Positions 8,032 to 19,155 of a DNA stretch of 64,000 nucleotides are shown here, piece by piece (the stretch's first letter is position 1; the number at the start of each line of letters is the position of its first letter). This stretch comes from Rhodovulum tesquicola (GTDB lineage Bacteria; Pseudomonadota; Alphaproteobacteria; Rhodobacterales; Rhodobacteraceae), in NCBI RefSeq assembly GCF_024128855.1, contig NZ_JAMYDV010000008.1:78589-142588 (forward strand), in the 5' to 3' direction. The position numbers and the translations under genes are program-made. Below the pieces are notes generated by a model. It saw only the letters and a list, made by a program, of their open reading frames with translations. It was not told where the DNA came from and made no database searches.

Positions 8032-9285
8032 TCAGCCCGCGATTCGCACCAGCGCGTGACGCTTCTTGCCGGCCGAAAGCTTGATCGGCTCGGCCAGCAT
8101 CGCCGCGTCGATCACCAGCCCGGCATCGGACAGAAGCTCGTCGTTCAGCCGCGCGCCGCCCTCGGCGATCAGCCGCTTGGCCTCCTTGCCCGATTTCGCC
8201 AGCCCCGCCCGGGTGATGAGCTGCACCACCGGAATGCCGTCCGCGATCTCGGCCGCACTCAGCGCCAGCGTGGGCAGATCCTCGCCCAGCCCGCCCTTCT
8301 CGAACACCTCGCGCGCGGTCGCCTCGGCGGCCTCGGCCGCGTTGGCCCCGTGGCAGAGCGTCGTCACGGCATTCGCAAGCACGATCTTGGCCGCGTTGAT
8401 CTCGGCCCCTTCCAGCGCGCCCAGCCGGTTGCACTCGTCCAGCGGCATTTCGGTGTAAAGCCGCAGGAAGCGGCCCACATCGGCATCGGCGGTGTTGCGC
8501 CAGAACTGCCAGAACTCGTAAGGGCTGCGCATCTCGGCATTCAGCCAGACCGCGCCGCCCGCGCTCTTGCCCATCTTGGCGCCATCGGCCGTGGTCAGCA
8601 GCGGCGAGGTCAGCCCGTAGACCTCGTGATCGAGGATGCGCCGCGTCAGGTCGATGCCGTTGACGATATTGCCCCACTGGTCCGACCCGCCCATCTGCAA
8701 CCGGCAGCCATAGCGGCGGTTCAGTTCCAGGAAGTCATAGGCCTGAAGGATCATGTAGTTGAATTCGAGGAAGGACAGCGACTGCTCGCGATCCAGCCGC
8801 GATTTCACGGACTCGAAGGACAGCATCCGGTTGACCGAGAAATGCCGCCCGATATCGCGCAGGAAATCCAGGTAGTTCAGGCTGTCCAGCCATTCGGCAT
8901 TGTTCAGCATCAGCGCGTCGGTCGGCCCCGCGCCATAGTCGAGATACTTGCCGAAGACCTGCTTCATCCCCGCGATATTGGCCTCGATCTGGTCGGGGCC
9001 CAGCAGCGGGCGTTCGTCCGAGCGGAACGAGGGATCGCCCACCTTGGTCGTGCCGCCCCCCATCAGCGTGATCGGCCTGTGGCCGGTCTTCTGCAACCAG
9101 CGCAGCATCATGATATTCAGCAGATGCCCCACATGCAGCGAGGCCGCCGTCGCGTCATAACCGATATAGGCGGTGACCACCCCCTGGCTCAGCGCCTCGT
9201 CGAGGCCCTGATAATCGGTGCAGTCGGCCAGGTAGCCGCGCTCGATCATCACGCGCAGGAAGTCCGATTTCGGGTGATAGGTCAT
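8032..9285 (-). CDS. tyrS: Tyrosine--tRNA ligase
   Basis: A 417-residue class I aminoacyl-tRNA synthetase that charges tRNA-Tyr. The HIGH motif is HVGH at 51-54, and the KMSKS motif is KMGKS at 237-241. The [10 protein letters not shown] block recognises tyrosine and tRNA. A C-terminal S4-like RNA-binding domain follows ([14 protein letters not shown]). The ATG at 9283-9285 ([10 protein letters not shown]) has AAGAGG upstream. It is divergent from anmK across 66 bases, so the two promoters must sit in that short gap. Confidence 0.97.
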   Translation of the reverse strand: MTYHPKSDFLRVMIERGYLADCTDYQGLDEALSQGVVTAYIGYDATAASLHVGHLLNIMMLRWLQKTGHRPITLMGGGTTKVGDPSFRSDERPLLGPDQIEANIAGMKQVFGKYLDYGAGPTDALMLNNAEWLDSLNYLDFLRDIGRHFSVNRMLSFESVKSRLDREQSLSFLEFNYMILQAYDFLELNRRYGCRLQMGGSDQWGNIVNGIDLTRRILDHEVYGLTSPLLTTADGAKMGKSAGGAVWLNAEMRSPYEFWQFWRNTADADVGRFLRLYTEMPLDECNRLGALEGAEINAAKIVLANAVTTLCHGANAAEAAEATAREVFEKGGLGEDLPTLALSAAEIADGIPVVQLITRAGLAKSGKEAKRLIAEGGARLNDELLSDAGLVIDAAMLAEPIKLSAGKKRHALVRIAG

Positions 9286-9351
9286 CGCCTCTTGTCCCTG
9301 GGGGTGGTTTTGGCCAGTGATATATCGGGCAGGCCGCAGAAGGGAAAGGCC

Positions 9352-10458
9352 ATGTTGAAAACCGCGCCTGTGCGCGCCCTGGGCACGATGTCGGGCACCT
9401 CGCTCGACGGGGTGGATGCCGCCGTGGTCCTGACCGATGGCGTGGCGATCATGGGTTTCGGCGAGACCGCCTATCGCCCCTACACGCCCGGGGAACGCGC
9501 CGTGCTGGCCGAAGCCCTGGGCCGCTGGCCGGATGATCCGGGTGTCGAGGAGGCCGTCGAACTTGTCGAGACCGCCCATGCCGAGGTGATGGCGCGGTTT
9601 TCGGATGTGGCGATCGCGGGCTTTCACGGCCAGACGCTGGCGCATGATCCGCGCGGGCGGGGGACGCATCAGGCGGGCTGTGGCCGCGTGCTGGCCGAGG
9701 TGCTGGGCCTGCCGGTGGTGTGGGATTTCCGGTCTGCCGATGTGCGGCTGGGCGGGCAGGGGGCGCCGCTGGCGCCGTTCTTCCACTTCGCCTGTGCGAC
9801 ATGGATCGGCGCGCGGGCGCCCTTGGCCTTTGTCAATCTGGGCGGCGTGGGCAACCTGACCTGGGTCGATCCCCGGCTTGACCGGCCCGAGGCGCCCGGC
9901 GCGCTGCTGGCCTTCGACACCGGCCCCGCGAATGCGCCCATCGACGACCTGATGCGGGCGCGGCTTGGCCAGGATTGCGACCGCGACGGGGCGCTGGCCG
10001 CCACGGGCCAGGTGGATCAGCGCGTGATCGCCGCCTTCCTTGCCCATCCGCATTTCCGGCGGATGCCGCCCAAATCGCTGGACCGGAACGATTTCGCCAC
10101 GCTCGGCGCGCAGGTGGCCGGGCTGTCCGACGCCGATGCGGCCGCCACGCTGACCGCCGCGGCCGCCGCCGCGGTTGCCGCCGGGCTGGATCATTGCCCG
10201 ACGCGGCCCGACCGGTTGCTGGTCACCGGCGGCGGGCGGTCGAACCCGGTGATGATGGAAATGCTTGCCGCGCGCAGCGGCCTGCCGGTCGATCCGGTCG
10301 AGGCGGTGGGGCTGGATGGCGACATGCTCGAGGCGCAGGCTTTCGCCTATCTCGCGGTGCGGGTGGCGCGCGGGTTGCCGACCACCTGTCCCGCGACCAC
10401 GGGCGTTGCCGCGGCGGTGGGGGGCGGCATCGTCAGCCGCCCGCCGGGGGCGACCTGA
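9352..10458 (+). CDS. anmK: Anhydro-N-acetylmuramic acid kinase
   Basis: A 368-residue sugar kinase that recycles cell-wall anhydro-MurNAc to MurNAc-6-phosphate, hydrolysing the 1,6-anhydro bond. The phosphate-binding loop [12 protein letters not shown] is at 11-22. Further blocks are [40 protein letters not shown] and [14 protein letters not shown]. The start at 9352 ([11 protein letters not shown]) is preceded by AAGGGAAAGG. It ends 3 bases before the convergent cupin stop. Confidence 0.95.
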   Translation: MLKTAPVRALGTMSGTSLDGVDAAVVLTDGVAIMGFGETAYRPYTPGERAVLAEALGRWPDDPGVEEAVELVETAHAEVMARFSDVAIAGFHGQTLAHDPRGRGTHQAGCGRVLAEVLGLPVVWDFRSADVRLGGQGAPLAPFFHFACATWIGARAPLAFVNLGGVGNLTWVDPRLDRPEAPGALLAFDTGPANAPIDDLMRARLGQDCDRDGALAATGQVDQRVIAAFLAHPHFRRMPPKSLDRNDFATLGAQVAGLSDADAAATLTAAAAAAVAAGLDHCPTRPDRLLVTGGGRSNPVMMEMLAARSGLPVDPVEAVGLDGDMLEAQAFAYLAVRVARGLPTTCPATTGVAAAVGGGIVSRPPGAT

Positions 10459-10461
10459 GCC

Positions 10462-10896
10462 TCAGCCCGCCGCGCCCGGAATGTCGAAGCCGGGCGGCGC
10501 CATCTCGAACCCGTCAAAGCGGAAACCCGGGCTGACCGTGCAGCCGACCAGCGTCCAGCCGCCCAGCGGGCGCGCCGCCTGCCAGTGATGGGCGGGCACC
10601 AGGATCTGCGGCCGCTCGCCCGCCGCAAGGTCGATACCCAGCCGATGCGCCACCGCCGGGCCGTCGGCGCGTTCGGCGATGCGCAGTTCCAGCGGCGCGC
10701 CGGCGTGGAAATGCCAGATCTCGGCGGCATCCACCCGATGCCAGTGGCTGTGCTGTCCCTCGGCCAGCAGGTAATGGATCGCGGTGCCCACGGGCCGCGC
10801 GCCCTGCGCGGCCTCGGCGCGCCATGTCTCGCGATACCAGCCGCCTTCGGGATGGGGCTGCAATGCCAGAAGGGCGATGATCTGGTCGGCGGTCAT
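10462..10896 (-). CDS. DUF985 cupin-domain protein
   Basis: A 144-residue cupin of the DUF985 (COG3542) family. The start region ALQPHPEGGWYRETWR, the metal-site-like block HSHWHRVDAAEIWHFHAGAPL and LVGCTVSPGFRFDGFEM are all family features. Members are compact beta barrels; some act on small nucleotides or sugars, but most are uncharacterised. The ATG at 10894-10896 has GAGG upstream; a TTG 21 codons earlier is less likely. Confidence 0.85.
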   Translation of the reverse strand: MTADQIIALLALQPHPEGGWYRETWRAEAAQGARPVGTAIHYLLAEGQHSHWHRVDAAEIWHFHAGAPLELRIAERADGPAVAHRLGIDLAAGERPQILVPAHHWQAARPLGGWTLVGCTVSPGFRFDGFEMAPPGFDIPGAAG

Positions 10897-11007
10897 CGGG
10901 TCGGGCCTCGGGTCCGGATCGGCGGGGCAAGGCATCGGTCTTGATGGAATGATGCGCAAAACGACATGGTTCTGTCAAAGAAAGTGACATTTTTGGTGCG
11001 ATGATTG

Positions 11008-11018
11008 CTGCGTTGCAG
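11008..11018. promoter_or_regulatory. PhaR-like box 1 (CTGC-N3-GCAG)
   Basis: A perfect 11-base palindrome CTGCGTTGCAG about 110 bases upstream of the first small paralog gene. PhaR, the polyhydroxybutyrate-responsive repressor of Rhodobacter and Paracoccus, recognises CTGC-N3-GCAG. Binding here is inferred from the motif only. Confidence 0.55.
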
Positions 11019-11039
11019 AAAATTCTCGTGACCGTATTG

Positions 11040-11050
11040 CTGCGGCGCAG
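11040..11050. promoter_or_regulatory. PhaR-like box 2 (CTGC-N3-GCAG)
   Basis: A second perfect palindrome, CTGCGGCGCAG, whose centre is 32 bases (about three helical turns) from the centre of the first box. Paired boxes on the same DNA face strengthen the case for an operator controlling the genes at 11129 and 11483. Confidence 0.55.
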
Positions 11051-11128
11051 CATATTCTGCATGGCGTGCGCGCACAGGCGGACGGCTCGACCCCGGTGCA
11101 AGGCGGGCCGGAGCAAAGGGACAAAGAG

Positions 11129-11386
11129 ATGGAACCGGATTTCAACGAGATCGACCAGAAGGACGCGACCGAGGCCGCACCCCCCCTCAGCGCCGAGGAT
11201 ATCGCCTCGCGCATCCTGGGCTTCACCCGCTTCTGCGCGGGGCAGGCGGGCGAACGGCTGGAACAGGCCGCCCTCAGCCGCGGCTGGATCGACGAACAGG
11301 GCCGTCCCACGGCCGACGGTTGCGCGCTGATCGCCGCGCTGACCAGCCGGGACTGCGCCTACGGCGTCTACCGCCTGCCGGTCTGA
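11129..11386 (+). CDS. Small conserved hypothetical protein, paralog A
   Basis: An 85-residue acidic, soluble protein without signal peptide or membrane helix. Its C-terminal half (SRGWIDEQGRPTADGCALIA, then AYGVYRL) matches the next gene product, so the two are paralogs. The ATG at 11129 follows an AAAGAG ribosome site. Two PhaR-like boxes lie upstream. I do not recognise a characterised family. A role linked to storage granules or carbon overflow is suggested only by the operator motif. Confidence 0.7.
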   Translation: MEPDFNEIDQKDATEAAPPLSAEDIASRILGFTRFCAGQAGERLEQAALSRGWIDEQGRPTADGCALIAALTSRDCAYGVYRLPV

Positions 11387-11482
11387 AGCGGCCCGCATCG
11401 CGATCCCTCGCACAACCGTGACTGGTGCGACACATCCGCGCATCTGCGGCGCCCGTAACCGTTGCAGCCAAGGAGATCGCAG

Positions 11483-11674
11483 ATGTCGAACGAAGAGATT
11501 GCAGGCCACATCGTCACCTTCGCCGTGCAATGCGGCAATGCAAGCGACCCGGCCGCGGCCGCCCGGGCGCGCGGCTGGATCGACGACCACGACCGCCCGA
11601 CCAGCGAGGGCCGCGCCCTGATCGACGCCCTCGGGCAGCAGTCCCGCTACGGGGCCTACCGCCTGATCGTCTGA
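11483..11674 (+). CDS. Small conserved hypothetical protein, paralog B
   Basis: A 63-residue soluble protein sharing RGWID, RPT-(S/A)-(E/D)-G, ALI-(A/D)-AL and YG-(A/V)-YRL-x-V with the gene 96 bases upstream; it lacks the acidic N-terminal extension of that protein. The ATG at 11483 has AAGGAG at ideal distance. It may be cotranscribed with paralog A or have its own promoter in the 96-base gap. The function is unknown. Confidence 0.72.
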   Translation: MSNEEIAGHIVTFAVQCGNASDPAAAARARGWIDDHDRPTSEGRALIDALGQQSRYGAYRLIV

Positions 11675-11694
11675 CCGGGCAAATCCTCGCCCGG
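11675..11694. terminator. Hairpin between convergent paralog B and eno
   Basis: A perfect 6-bp stem (CCGGGC with GCCCGG) around an 8-base loop, directly after the paralog B stop and just before the eno stop. There is no U-tract, so this is a candidate bidirectional stop of modest strength. Confidence 0.4.
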
Positions 11695-11702
11695 GGGCGG
11701 CC

Positions 11703-13022
<1,320 letters not shown>

Positions 13023-13898
13023 CTAGCGCCGGGCGCGGGCCTTGGAAAGGGCGCGTTCCCGCCACAGCGTGTAAAGCCCCGAGGCGATGATGATCGCCGC
13101 CCCCCACAGCGTTGCCGCATCGGGCCGCTCGCCGAAGACCACGACCCCGATCCCCAGCGCAAAGACCAGCCGGGTGTAGCGGAAGGGGGTCACCACCGCG
13201 ACCTCGCCCACCCGCATCGCCTCGACGATGGCGTAATAGCCCGCCACCCCCAGCACCAGCGCGCCCGCCATCAGCCCCGCGAGCGGCGCGTCCAGCGCGA
13301 CCGGCCCCCGCTCCAGCGCCATCACCACCACCCCCAGCGGCACCAGCATCGCAAAGCCATAGGTCGAGAGTTGCAGCGAAGAGACCGTGCGCGGTGTCGC
13401 CCGCGTGGCCAGATCGCGCAGCGCCAGCCCGAACACGCCGAGCACCGCGAAGAGCGAGGCGGGCTGAAACCCCTCCATCCCCGGCCGGATGATCAGGAGC
13501 ACGCCGCCAAGCCCCACCAGGATCGCGCTCCACCGCCGCCAGCCGACCTGCGCTCCCAGAAACAGCGCCGCCCCCAGCGTGACGACCAGCGGCGTCGCCT
13601 GAAGGATCGCCGAAGCCGTCGACAGCGGCGTCAGCGCGATCGCAAAGACAAAGCCCAGCGTGCCCAGAACCTCGCCCAGATTGCGCAGCAGCACCGGCCG
13701 GGTCAGCAGCGCGCGCGACCACAGCCGCTGCCCGCGCGCCAGCGCCATCGCGCCAAAGATCACCGCACCGCCCGCGCCCAGCATCGCAAGGATCTGGCCC
13801 ACCGGCAGCGTGGCGGCGGCGCTTTTCACGAACATGTCTTCCAGCGCAAAGGCGACCATCGCGGCCACCATCAGCGCGATACCGCGCATGTTGTCCAT
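13023..13898 (-). CDS. EamA/DMT family transporter
   Basis: A 291-residue membrane protein with ten predicted helices in two EamA repeats, ending in a basic tail. Members of the drug/metabolite transporter superfamily export amino acids, nucleotides or other metabolites. The opening block GIALMVAAMVAFALEDMFVK and the ATPLVVTLGAALFLGAQVGWRRW block at the end of repeat one are typical of the proteobacterial RhaT/RarD-like branch. It lies 45 bases upstream of eno and 66 bases downstream of fur. The substrate cannot be assigned. Confidence 0.85.
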   Translation of the reverse strand: MDNMRGIALMVAAMVAFALEDMFVKSAAATLPVGQILAMLGAGGAVIFGAMALARGQRLWSRALLTRPVLLRNLGEVLGTLGFVFAIALTPLSTASAILQATPLVVTLGAALFLGAQVGWRRWSAILVGLGGVLLIIRPGMEGFQPASLFAVLGVFGLALRDLATRATPRTVSSLQLSTYGFAMLVPLGVVVMALERGPVALDAPLAGLMAGALVLGVAGYYAIVEAMRVGEVAVVTPFRYTRLVFALGIGVVVFGERPDAATLWGAAIIIASGLYTLWRERALSKARARR

Positions 13899-13964
13899 CG
13901 GGGAAAATCCGGTCGGGGGTGTCCGCTCCGGCTTACCCCGCGCATGCGCCGCAGGGAAGGGGGC

Positions 13965-14378
13965 TCAGCCCTTGCGGATCGGCACGCCGTAAAGCTCCAG
14001 CCGGTGCCCCTTGAGCCGATAGCCCAGCTTTTCCGCGATGCGTTCCTGCAATGCCTCGATCTCGGGGTCGCAGAACTCGATCACCGCGCCGGTGTTCAGG
14101 TCGATCAGATGATCGTGATGATCGCGCTCGGCATCCTCGTAGCGCGCGCGCCCGTCGCCGAATTCCAGCCGCTCGATGATACCCGATTCCTCGAACAGCT
14201 TGACCGTTCGATAGACCGTCGCCAGCGAGATCCGCGGATCGACATCGCTGGCGCGGTGATAAAGCTCCTCGACATCGGGGTGATCGTCGCTGGCCTCCAG
14301 CACCCGCGCCACCACCCGGCGCTGATCGGTCATGCGCAGGCCCCTGTCCTCGGCGCGCGTTTCGATGGTGTCGGTCAT
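13965..14378 (-). CDS. fur: Fur/Mur-family metal-responsive regulator
   Basis: A 137-residue winged-helix repressor. The DNA-binding region (RVVARVLEASDDHPDVEELY, then ISLATVYRTVKLFEE) is followed by the metal-site HHDHLIDL and a dimerisation domain (IAEKLGYRLKGHRLELYGVP). The CxxC zinc pair found in E. coli Fur is replaced by D-x-x-T, as is usual in alphaproteobacterial Fur/Mur proteins. In that lineage the protein often senses manganese (Mur) rather than iron. The start at 14376-14378 is the first ATG. Confidence 0.9.
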   Translation of the reverse strand: MTDTIETRAEDRGLRMTDQRRVVARVLEASDDHPDVEELYHRASDVDPRISLATVYRTVKLFEESGIIERLEFGDGRARYEDAERDHHDHLIDLNTGAVIEFCDPEIEALQERIAEKLGYRLKGHRLELYGVPIRKG

Positions 14379-14545
14379 GGCTCCTCACTCCCCATGATGG
14401 AGCGAGGTTCTAGGCGATCACGTCCGGGCCTGCCAGAAGGAAAACGCCACGCGCGTGGATCGCGCATTGCCCCGCCGCCCGCCCCGGCGCAGCGGCGCGG
14501 GGGGCGGGGGGCGGGCCAGTGCCGGCCGATCCCCCCGTCGCGGGC

Positions 14546-15982
14546 TCAGGTGCCGCAAAAGGTCCGGCGCACGATCTCATGCGCTTCGGGCGGGGCGCGA
14601 AACCCGGCGTTCCCGGGCTGGTCGTCAAAGGGCCGCGCCGTGATCCCGACCAGCCGTTCGAACGGCGCGAAATCGCCCGCGACAGCCGCCGCGATGACCT
14701 GTTCCACCCGATGATTGCGCGGGATAAAGGCCGGGTTCGCTGCGCGCATCCGTTCCGCAAGAACGGTCTGCGTCGCCGCCTCGTGCCCCAGTCGCGCGCG
14801 CCAGTCCATGGCCCAGGCCTCGAACCCGGCCCGATTCTTCAGCGCGGCCCCTGCCTGTCCCTCTGCAAACCCGCGGAAGGTATTGGTGAAATCCGCCCGC
14901 TCCGCCGCCATCAGGTCCAGCAGCCGATGGATCAGCTCGGCATCGCCGTCCTCGGGCGTCGCAAGCCCGATCTTCGGCCGGAAGACCGAAAGCCATTCCT
15001 CGCGGAACAGCGCCGGAAAGGCCCTGATCGCCTCGGTCGCCCGCGCAATCGCCCGCTCCTCGTCCGGGTCGATCAGCGGCAGCAGCGCCGAGGCCAGTTG
15101 CGCCAGGTTCCAGGCGGCGATATCGGCCTGCCGGGCGAAGGCATAGCGGCCATAGGCGTCGATCGAACTGAACACCGTGTCCGGGTGATAGCCATCCATG
15201 AAGGCGCAGGGGCCGAAATCGATGGTCTCGCCCGAGATCGCGGTATTGTCGGTGTTCATCACCCCATGGATGAACCCCACCCCCATCCACTGCGCCACCA
15301 GCCGGGCCTGCGCCGCGATCACCGCGCGCAACAGATCGAGCGGCCCGTCCGCCTGCGGATAGTGGCGGGTGATGGCGTGGTCTGCCAGCAGGCGCAGCGC
15401 CTCGGTATCGCGGCGGGCGGCGAAGAACTGAAAGGTGCCGACGCGGATATGGCTGGCGGCCACCCGGGTCAGCACGGCGCCGGGCAGGATCGCCTCGCGG
15501 ATCACGTCCTCGCCCGTGGTCACGGCGGCCAGCGCGCGCGTGGTCGGAATGCCCAGCGCGTGCATCGCCTCGGACACGACATATTCGCGCAGCACCGGCC
15601 CCAGCCAGGCCCGCCCGTCGCCCATCCGCGAAAACGCGGTGCGCCCCGCGCCCTTGAGTTGCAGATCGAACCGCCGCCCGTCGGGGGCCACCACCTCGCC
15701 CAGAAGGATCGCCCGCCCGTCGCCCAGTTGCGGCACGAAGCCCCCGAACTGGTGCCCGGCATAGGCCTGCGCCAGCGGCTCCGCCCCCTCGGGCAGGCGG
15801 TTTCCGGCCAGCATCTCCAGGCCTTCGGCGGCCAGCGCCCCGGCATCCAGGCCCAGCTCGGCCGCCAGCGGCCCGTTCAGCATCACCAGCCGCGGCGCGC
15901 GCACCGGGACGGGGGCCTGCCGCACAAAAAACCGGTCGGGCAGCCGCGCATAGGAATTGTCGAAGGGGATCGTCAGGGCCAT
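14546..15982 (-). CDS. selO: SelO (YdiU) protein adenylyltransferase
   Basis: A 478-residue pseudokinase-fold enzyme that transfers AMP from ATP to protein hydroxyl groups, linked to redox stress. Family blocks are [59 protein letters not shown] and [10 protein letters not shown]. It ends TFCGT, the conserved C-terminal site that is Sec in eukaryotes and Cys in most bacteria. The ATG at 15982 (MALTIPFDN) is preferred; a TTG six codons upstream is possible. Neither has a strong ribosome site. Confidence 0.92.
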   Translation of the reverse strand: MALTIPFDNSYARLPDRFFVRQAPVPVRAPRLVMLNGPLAAELGLDAGALAAEGLEMLAGNRLPEGAEPLAQAYAGHQFGGFVPQLGDGRAILLGEVVAPDGRRFDLQLKGAGRTAFSRMGDGRAWLGPVLREYVVSEAMHALGIPTTRALAAVTTGEDVIREAILPGAVLTRVAASHIRVGTFQFFAARRDTEALRLLADHAITRHYPQADGPLDLLRAVIAAQARLVAQWMGVGFIHGVMNTDNTAISGETIDFGPCAFMDGYHPDTVFSSIDAYGRYAFARQADIAAWNLAQLASALLPLIDPDEERAIARATEAIRAFPALFREEWLSVFRPKIGLATPEDGDAELIHRLLDLMAAERADFTNTFRGFAEGQAGAALKNRAGFEAWAMDWRARLGHEAATQTVLAERMRAANPAFIPRNHRVEQVIAAAVAGDFAPFERLVGITARPFDDQPGNAGFRAPPEAHEIVRRTFCGT

Positions 15983-16043
15983 GCGCTGAACATAGCGCAA
16001 GGCCGGGATTTTCCACTTGTCTCGTTCAGCACGGCGGCATCCG

Positions 16044-16982
16044 TCACAACCGACCTAGGCGTTCCGTCAGCAGCGCAAAGAACCCGTCCGCGTCCAGATC
16101 GCCCATGAACATCGCGTTCGGCGCCCTGCCGGTCACGCCCCACCAGTCCGCCACCGTCATTCCGGCGGTAAAGCGCCCCTCGGTCTCGATCTCGACATTG
16201 ACGTGACGGCCCGAGAACAGGTCGGGGCGCAGCAGAAAGGCCGTCACGCAGGGATCATGCAGCGGCGCGCCGTCCGAGCCGTATTTCGCCTTGTCGAAGC
16301 GCTCGAAGAAATCGGTCATCTCGGCCACCGCGACGCCCACCCGCGTTCCAAGCCCCCGGAACGCCGCGTTGCGCGCTTGCGTCACCAGCGCCTTGTGCGT
16401 CACGTCCAGCGGCATCACCGTCAGCGGCACGCCGGAACCGAACACGATTTCAGCGGCTTCGGGGTCGACATGGATGTTGAACTCGGCCGCGGGGGTGATG
16501 TTGCCGACCTCGAAATAGGCGCCGCCCATCAGCACGATCTGCGCGATCCGCGGCACGATCTCGGGCGCGGCCTGCATCGCGGTCGCGATATTCGTCAGCG
16601 GCCCCAGCGGGCAGAGCGTCACGCTTTCCGCCGGTTCGCGGCGCAGCGTCTGGATGATGAACTCGACCGCGTGGGCGTCCTGCAGGGGCATCAAGGGGTC
16701 GGGCAGCACCGGCCCGTCCAGCCCGGTCTTGCCATGGACATGCTCGGCCGTGACCAGCGCGCGCTTCAGCGGCCGGTCGCAGCCGGCAAAGACCGGCACA
16801 TCCGGACGCCCCGCCAGTTCGCAGACGATGCGCGCATTCTTCTGGGTCAGCGCCAGCGGCACATTGCCCGCAACCGCCGTGATCCCCAGAACGTCCAGCT
16901 CGTCCGGGCTGGCCAGCGCCAGCAGGATCGCCACGGCGTCGTCCTGGCCGGGATCGGTGTCGATGATGATCTTGCGCTGCAT
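16044..16982 (-). CDS. Nucleoside hydrolase
   Basis: A 312-residue inosine-uridine-type nucleoside hydrolase that cleaves the N-glycosidic bond of nucleosides to free base and ribose. The calcium/ribose-binding motif DTDPGQDDA is at residues 8-16. Further family blocks are [30 protein letters not shown] and the active-site HDP near residue 240 (PLHDPCVT). The ATG at 16982 has GGAG five bases upstream; an ATG six codons earlier is less well placed. Base specificity (purine, pyrimidine or both) is not decided by these motifs. Confidence 0.9.
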   Translation of the reverse strand: MQRKIIIDTDPGQDDAVAILLALASPDELDVLGITAVAGNVPLALTQKNARIVCELAGRPDVPVFAGCDRPLKRALVTAEHVHGKTGLDGPVLPDPLMPLQDAHAVEFIIQTLRREPAESVTLCPLGPLTNIATAMQAAPEIVPRIAQIVLMGGAYFEVGNITPAAEFNIHVDPEAAEIVFGSGVPLTVMPLDVTHKALVTQARNAAFRGLGTRVGVAVAEMTDFFERFDKAKYGSDGAPLHDPCVTAFLLRPDLFSGRHVNVEIETEGRFTAGMTVADWWGVTGRAPNAMFMGDLDADGFFALLTERLGRL

Positions 16983-17099
16983 GGGGGTCTCCGGGGCCAT
17001 CCGGGGCGGAGACTGGCGCGGGCACGCAGGGAAGTAAAGCGCCCGCGCCGCGGCCGCGGCCCCACCCGACAGGGGGACCGCGGCGCATGACCGCAAGGG

Positions 17100-18107
17100 T
17101 CAGCCGTCGAAATCGACCTCTTCCATCAGGCGCAGCGCCGCGGGCCGAAGCCCGGCCAGATCCATCAGGTTCACCTCGTCGGGCGTGAACGCGCCCCAGC
17201 TTGCCACCAGGTCCGACGGCTGCGCGCCCGGCGCGACGGGGTATTCGTTGTTCACCTCGGCATAGATTTCCTGCGCCTGGGGCGAGGCGAGGAATTCCAT
17301 GAATTTCAACGCCTCGTCCCGGTTCGGCGCCGCCCGGGTCATCGCCACGCCCGAGACGTTCACATGGGTGCCGCCATTCTCGAAGGCCGGGAACAGCACA
17401 TTGACCGCATTCGCCCAGTCCTTCTGTTCCGGGTCGGCGACCATCTGGCCCATGTAATAGGTGTTGCCGAGGCTGATGTCGCATTGCCCGGCCCAGATCG
17501 ACTTGACCTGCGCACGGTCATTGCCCTCGGGCTTGCGGGCAAGATTGGCCTTGACGCCTTCCAGCCAGGTCTTCGCGGCCTCTTCGCCGTGGTGGTGGAT
17601 CACCGCCGACAACAGGGCGAGGTTGTAGTCATGCGTGCCCGACCGGGTGCAGATGCGCCCCTTCCATTTCGGATCGGCCAGATCCTCGTAGGTGGTCACC
17701 TCGGACGGATCGACACGGTCCTTGGACGCATAGACGATCCGCGCCCGGGTGGTCACGCCGAACCAGTGGTTGTCGGGGTCGCGAAAGGCGTCGGGGATGC
17801 CGGCGGCCAGCGCCTCGCTCTCGACGGGCTGCGTCACACCGGCGGCGACCGCCTCGGACAGCCGCGCGATATCGACGGTCAGGATGATGTCGGCCGGGCT
17901 GCGCGCGCCCTCGGCCTGAAGCCGTTCGACCAGACCCTTGTCCAGAAAGGCCACATTGGTCGCGATCCCGGTCTCGGCGGTAAAGGCGTCCAGCAGCGGC
18001 TGGATCAGTTCGGGCTGGCGGTAGGAATAGATGTTCACGTCGGCCTGGGCGGCCGGGGCCAGAATGGCGGCGGCCACGCTGGCCATCAGGGCGGTGCGGA
18101 AAGTCAT
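17100..18107 (-). CDS. fbpA: Iron(III) ABC transporter substrate-binding protein
   Basis: A 335-residue periplasmic protein of the FbpA/FutA/AfuA group. A signal peptide ends AQA before DVNIYSYRQPE, the classic mature start. The iron-site tyrosine pair region GNTYYMGQM and the block TRSGTHDYNLALLSAVI are visible. It delivers ferric iron to an ABC permease, which is not adjacent. The start at 18107 has AGGAG at ideal distance. A sigma70-like promoter sits 36-64 bases upstream, so the gene is likely its own unit and probably iron-regulated. Confidence 0.92.
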   Translation of the reverse strand: MTFRTALMASVAAAILAPAAQADVNIYSYRQPELIQPLLDAFTAETGIATNVAFLDKGLVERLQAEGARSPADIILTVDIARLSEAVAAGVTQPVESEALAAGIPDAFRDPDNHWFGVTTRARIVYASKDRVDPSEVTTYEDLADPKWKGRICTRSGTHDYNLALLSAVIHHHGEEAAKTWLEGVKANLARKPEGNDRAQVKSIWAGQCDISLGNTYYMGQMVADPEQKDWANAVNVLFPAFENGGTHVNVSGVAMTRAAPNRDEALKFMEFLASPQAQEIYAEVNNEYPVAPGAQPSDLVASWGAFTPDEVNLMDLAGLRPAALRLMEEVDFDG

Positions 18108-18142
18108 GGTATCTCCTGTCCTTTGGCGGATCCTGTGCTCCC

Positions 18143-18171
18143 GTTAAATCCGACAAAAAATGTCAGGTCAA
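18143..18171 (-). promoter_or_regulatory. Promoter of fbpA (TTGACC-N17-TTTAAC)
   Basis: On the minus strand a -35 TTGACC (18166-18171) and a -10 TTTAAC (18143-18148) have the optimal 17-base spacer, just upstream of the fbpA ribosome site. The spacer holds TGACATTTTTTGTCGG, an imperfect dyad that could be an iron-regulator site; which regulator is unknown. Confidence 0.65.
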
Positions 18172-18211
18172 TACATGATCGTTTCTGTCGGATAACGGGG
18201 CCGCCCGCCGC

Positions 18212-19039
18212 TCAGGACGCCCGCTCGGCCGTCTTCGCCGCCTCCCACAGCGCATCCATTTCGGCCAGATCCGAGTCCTCGGGCCGCTTGCCTCGTTCCC
18301 GAAGTGCGGCCTCCACCGCAGTGAATCGGCGTGTGAATTTCGCATTCGTCGCGCGCAGCGCCTCCTCGGGGTCGAGGTTCAGGTGACGGGCCAGATTGGC
18401 GATCGCGAACAGCATGTCGCCGAATTCCTCGAACACCTCGGCCTCGGTCATCGTGGCCCGCGCCTCGGCCAGTTCCTGCGCCTCCTCGACGATCTTGTCG
18501 ACGACCTGGCCGATCTCGGGCCAGTCGAATCCGACCCGTGCCGCGCGCTTCTGCAACTTGACCGCGCGGGTCAGCGCGGGCAGGGCCAGCGCCACGTCGT
18601 CCAGCACCCCATGCGCGGCCTTCTTCGCGCGCTCGGCCGCCTTGATCGCCTCCCAGTCGCGGGTCTGCTGCTCCGCGCTCTTGTCGCGGCTCTCGTCGCC
18701 GAAGACATGGGGGTGGCGCGCCACCATCTTGTCGGCAATCGCATTCGCCACCGAGTCGAAGTCGAACAGCCCCGCCTCGGCCCCCATCTGGGTGTGATAG
18801 ACCGTCTGCAACAGCAGATCGCCCAGCTCGCCCTCCAACTCGCCCCAGGCCTCGCGGGCGATGGCATCGGCGACCTCATAGGCTTCCTCGATCGTGTAGG
18901 GCGCGATACTGGCGAAATCCTGCTCGATATCCCAGGGGCAGCCGGTCTGGGGGTCGCGCAACCGGCGCATGATCTCGATCAGCCGGGGCATGCCGCCTTT
19001 CGGGTCATGCACAAGGGCGTCGGATTCTTCGGGGCTCAT
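18212..19039 (-). CDS. mazG: Nucleoside triphosphate pyrophosphohydrolase MazG
   Basis: A 275-residue house-cleaning enzyme that hydrolyses dNTPs/NTPs to monophosphates and pyrophosphate. It has the two tandem MazG domains. The first carries GCPWDIEQDFASIAPYTIEE, with EEAYEV and the acidic ExxE/ExxD ligands; the second carries KLQKRAARVGFDWP and EEFGDMLFAIANLARHL. The ATG at 19039 has GGAG upstream. It is divergent from speB across 116 bases. Confidence 0.95.
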   Translation of the reverse strand: MSPEESDALVHDPKGGMPRLIEIMRRLRDPQTGCPWDIEQDFASIAPYTIEEAYEVADAIAREAWGELEGELGDLLLQTVYHTQMGAEAGLFDFDSVANAIADKMVARHPHVFGDESRDKSAEQQTRDWEAIKAAERAKKAAHGVLDDVALALPALTRAVKLQKRAARVGFDWPEIGQVVDKIVEEAQELAEARATMTEAEVFEEFGDMLFAIANLARHLNLDPEEALRATNAKFTRRFTAVEAALRERGKRPEDSDLAEMDALWEAAKTAERAS

Positions 19040-19155
19040 CGGCAATCTCCGGCTGGGGGCGTGCGAAGGGAGTTGGGCAAAAGCGCGCGCGGATGTAAAG
19101 GCAGGGCTGGCAAGCGGCGCGCAGGGCAGTATCGTGGCGCCCGAACGGAGGCGGC

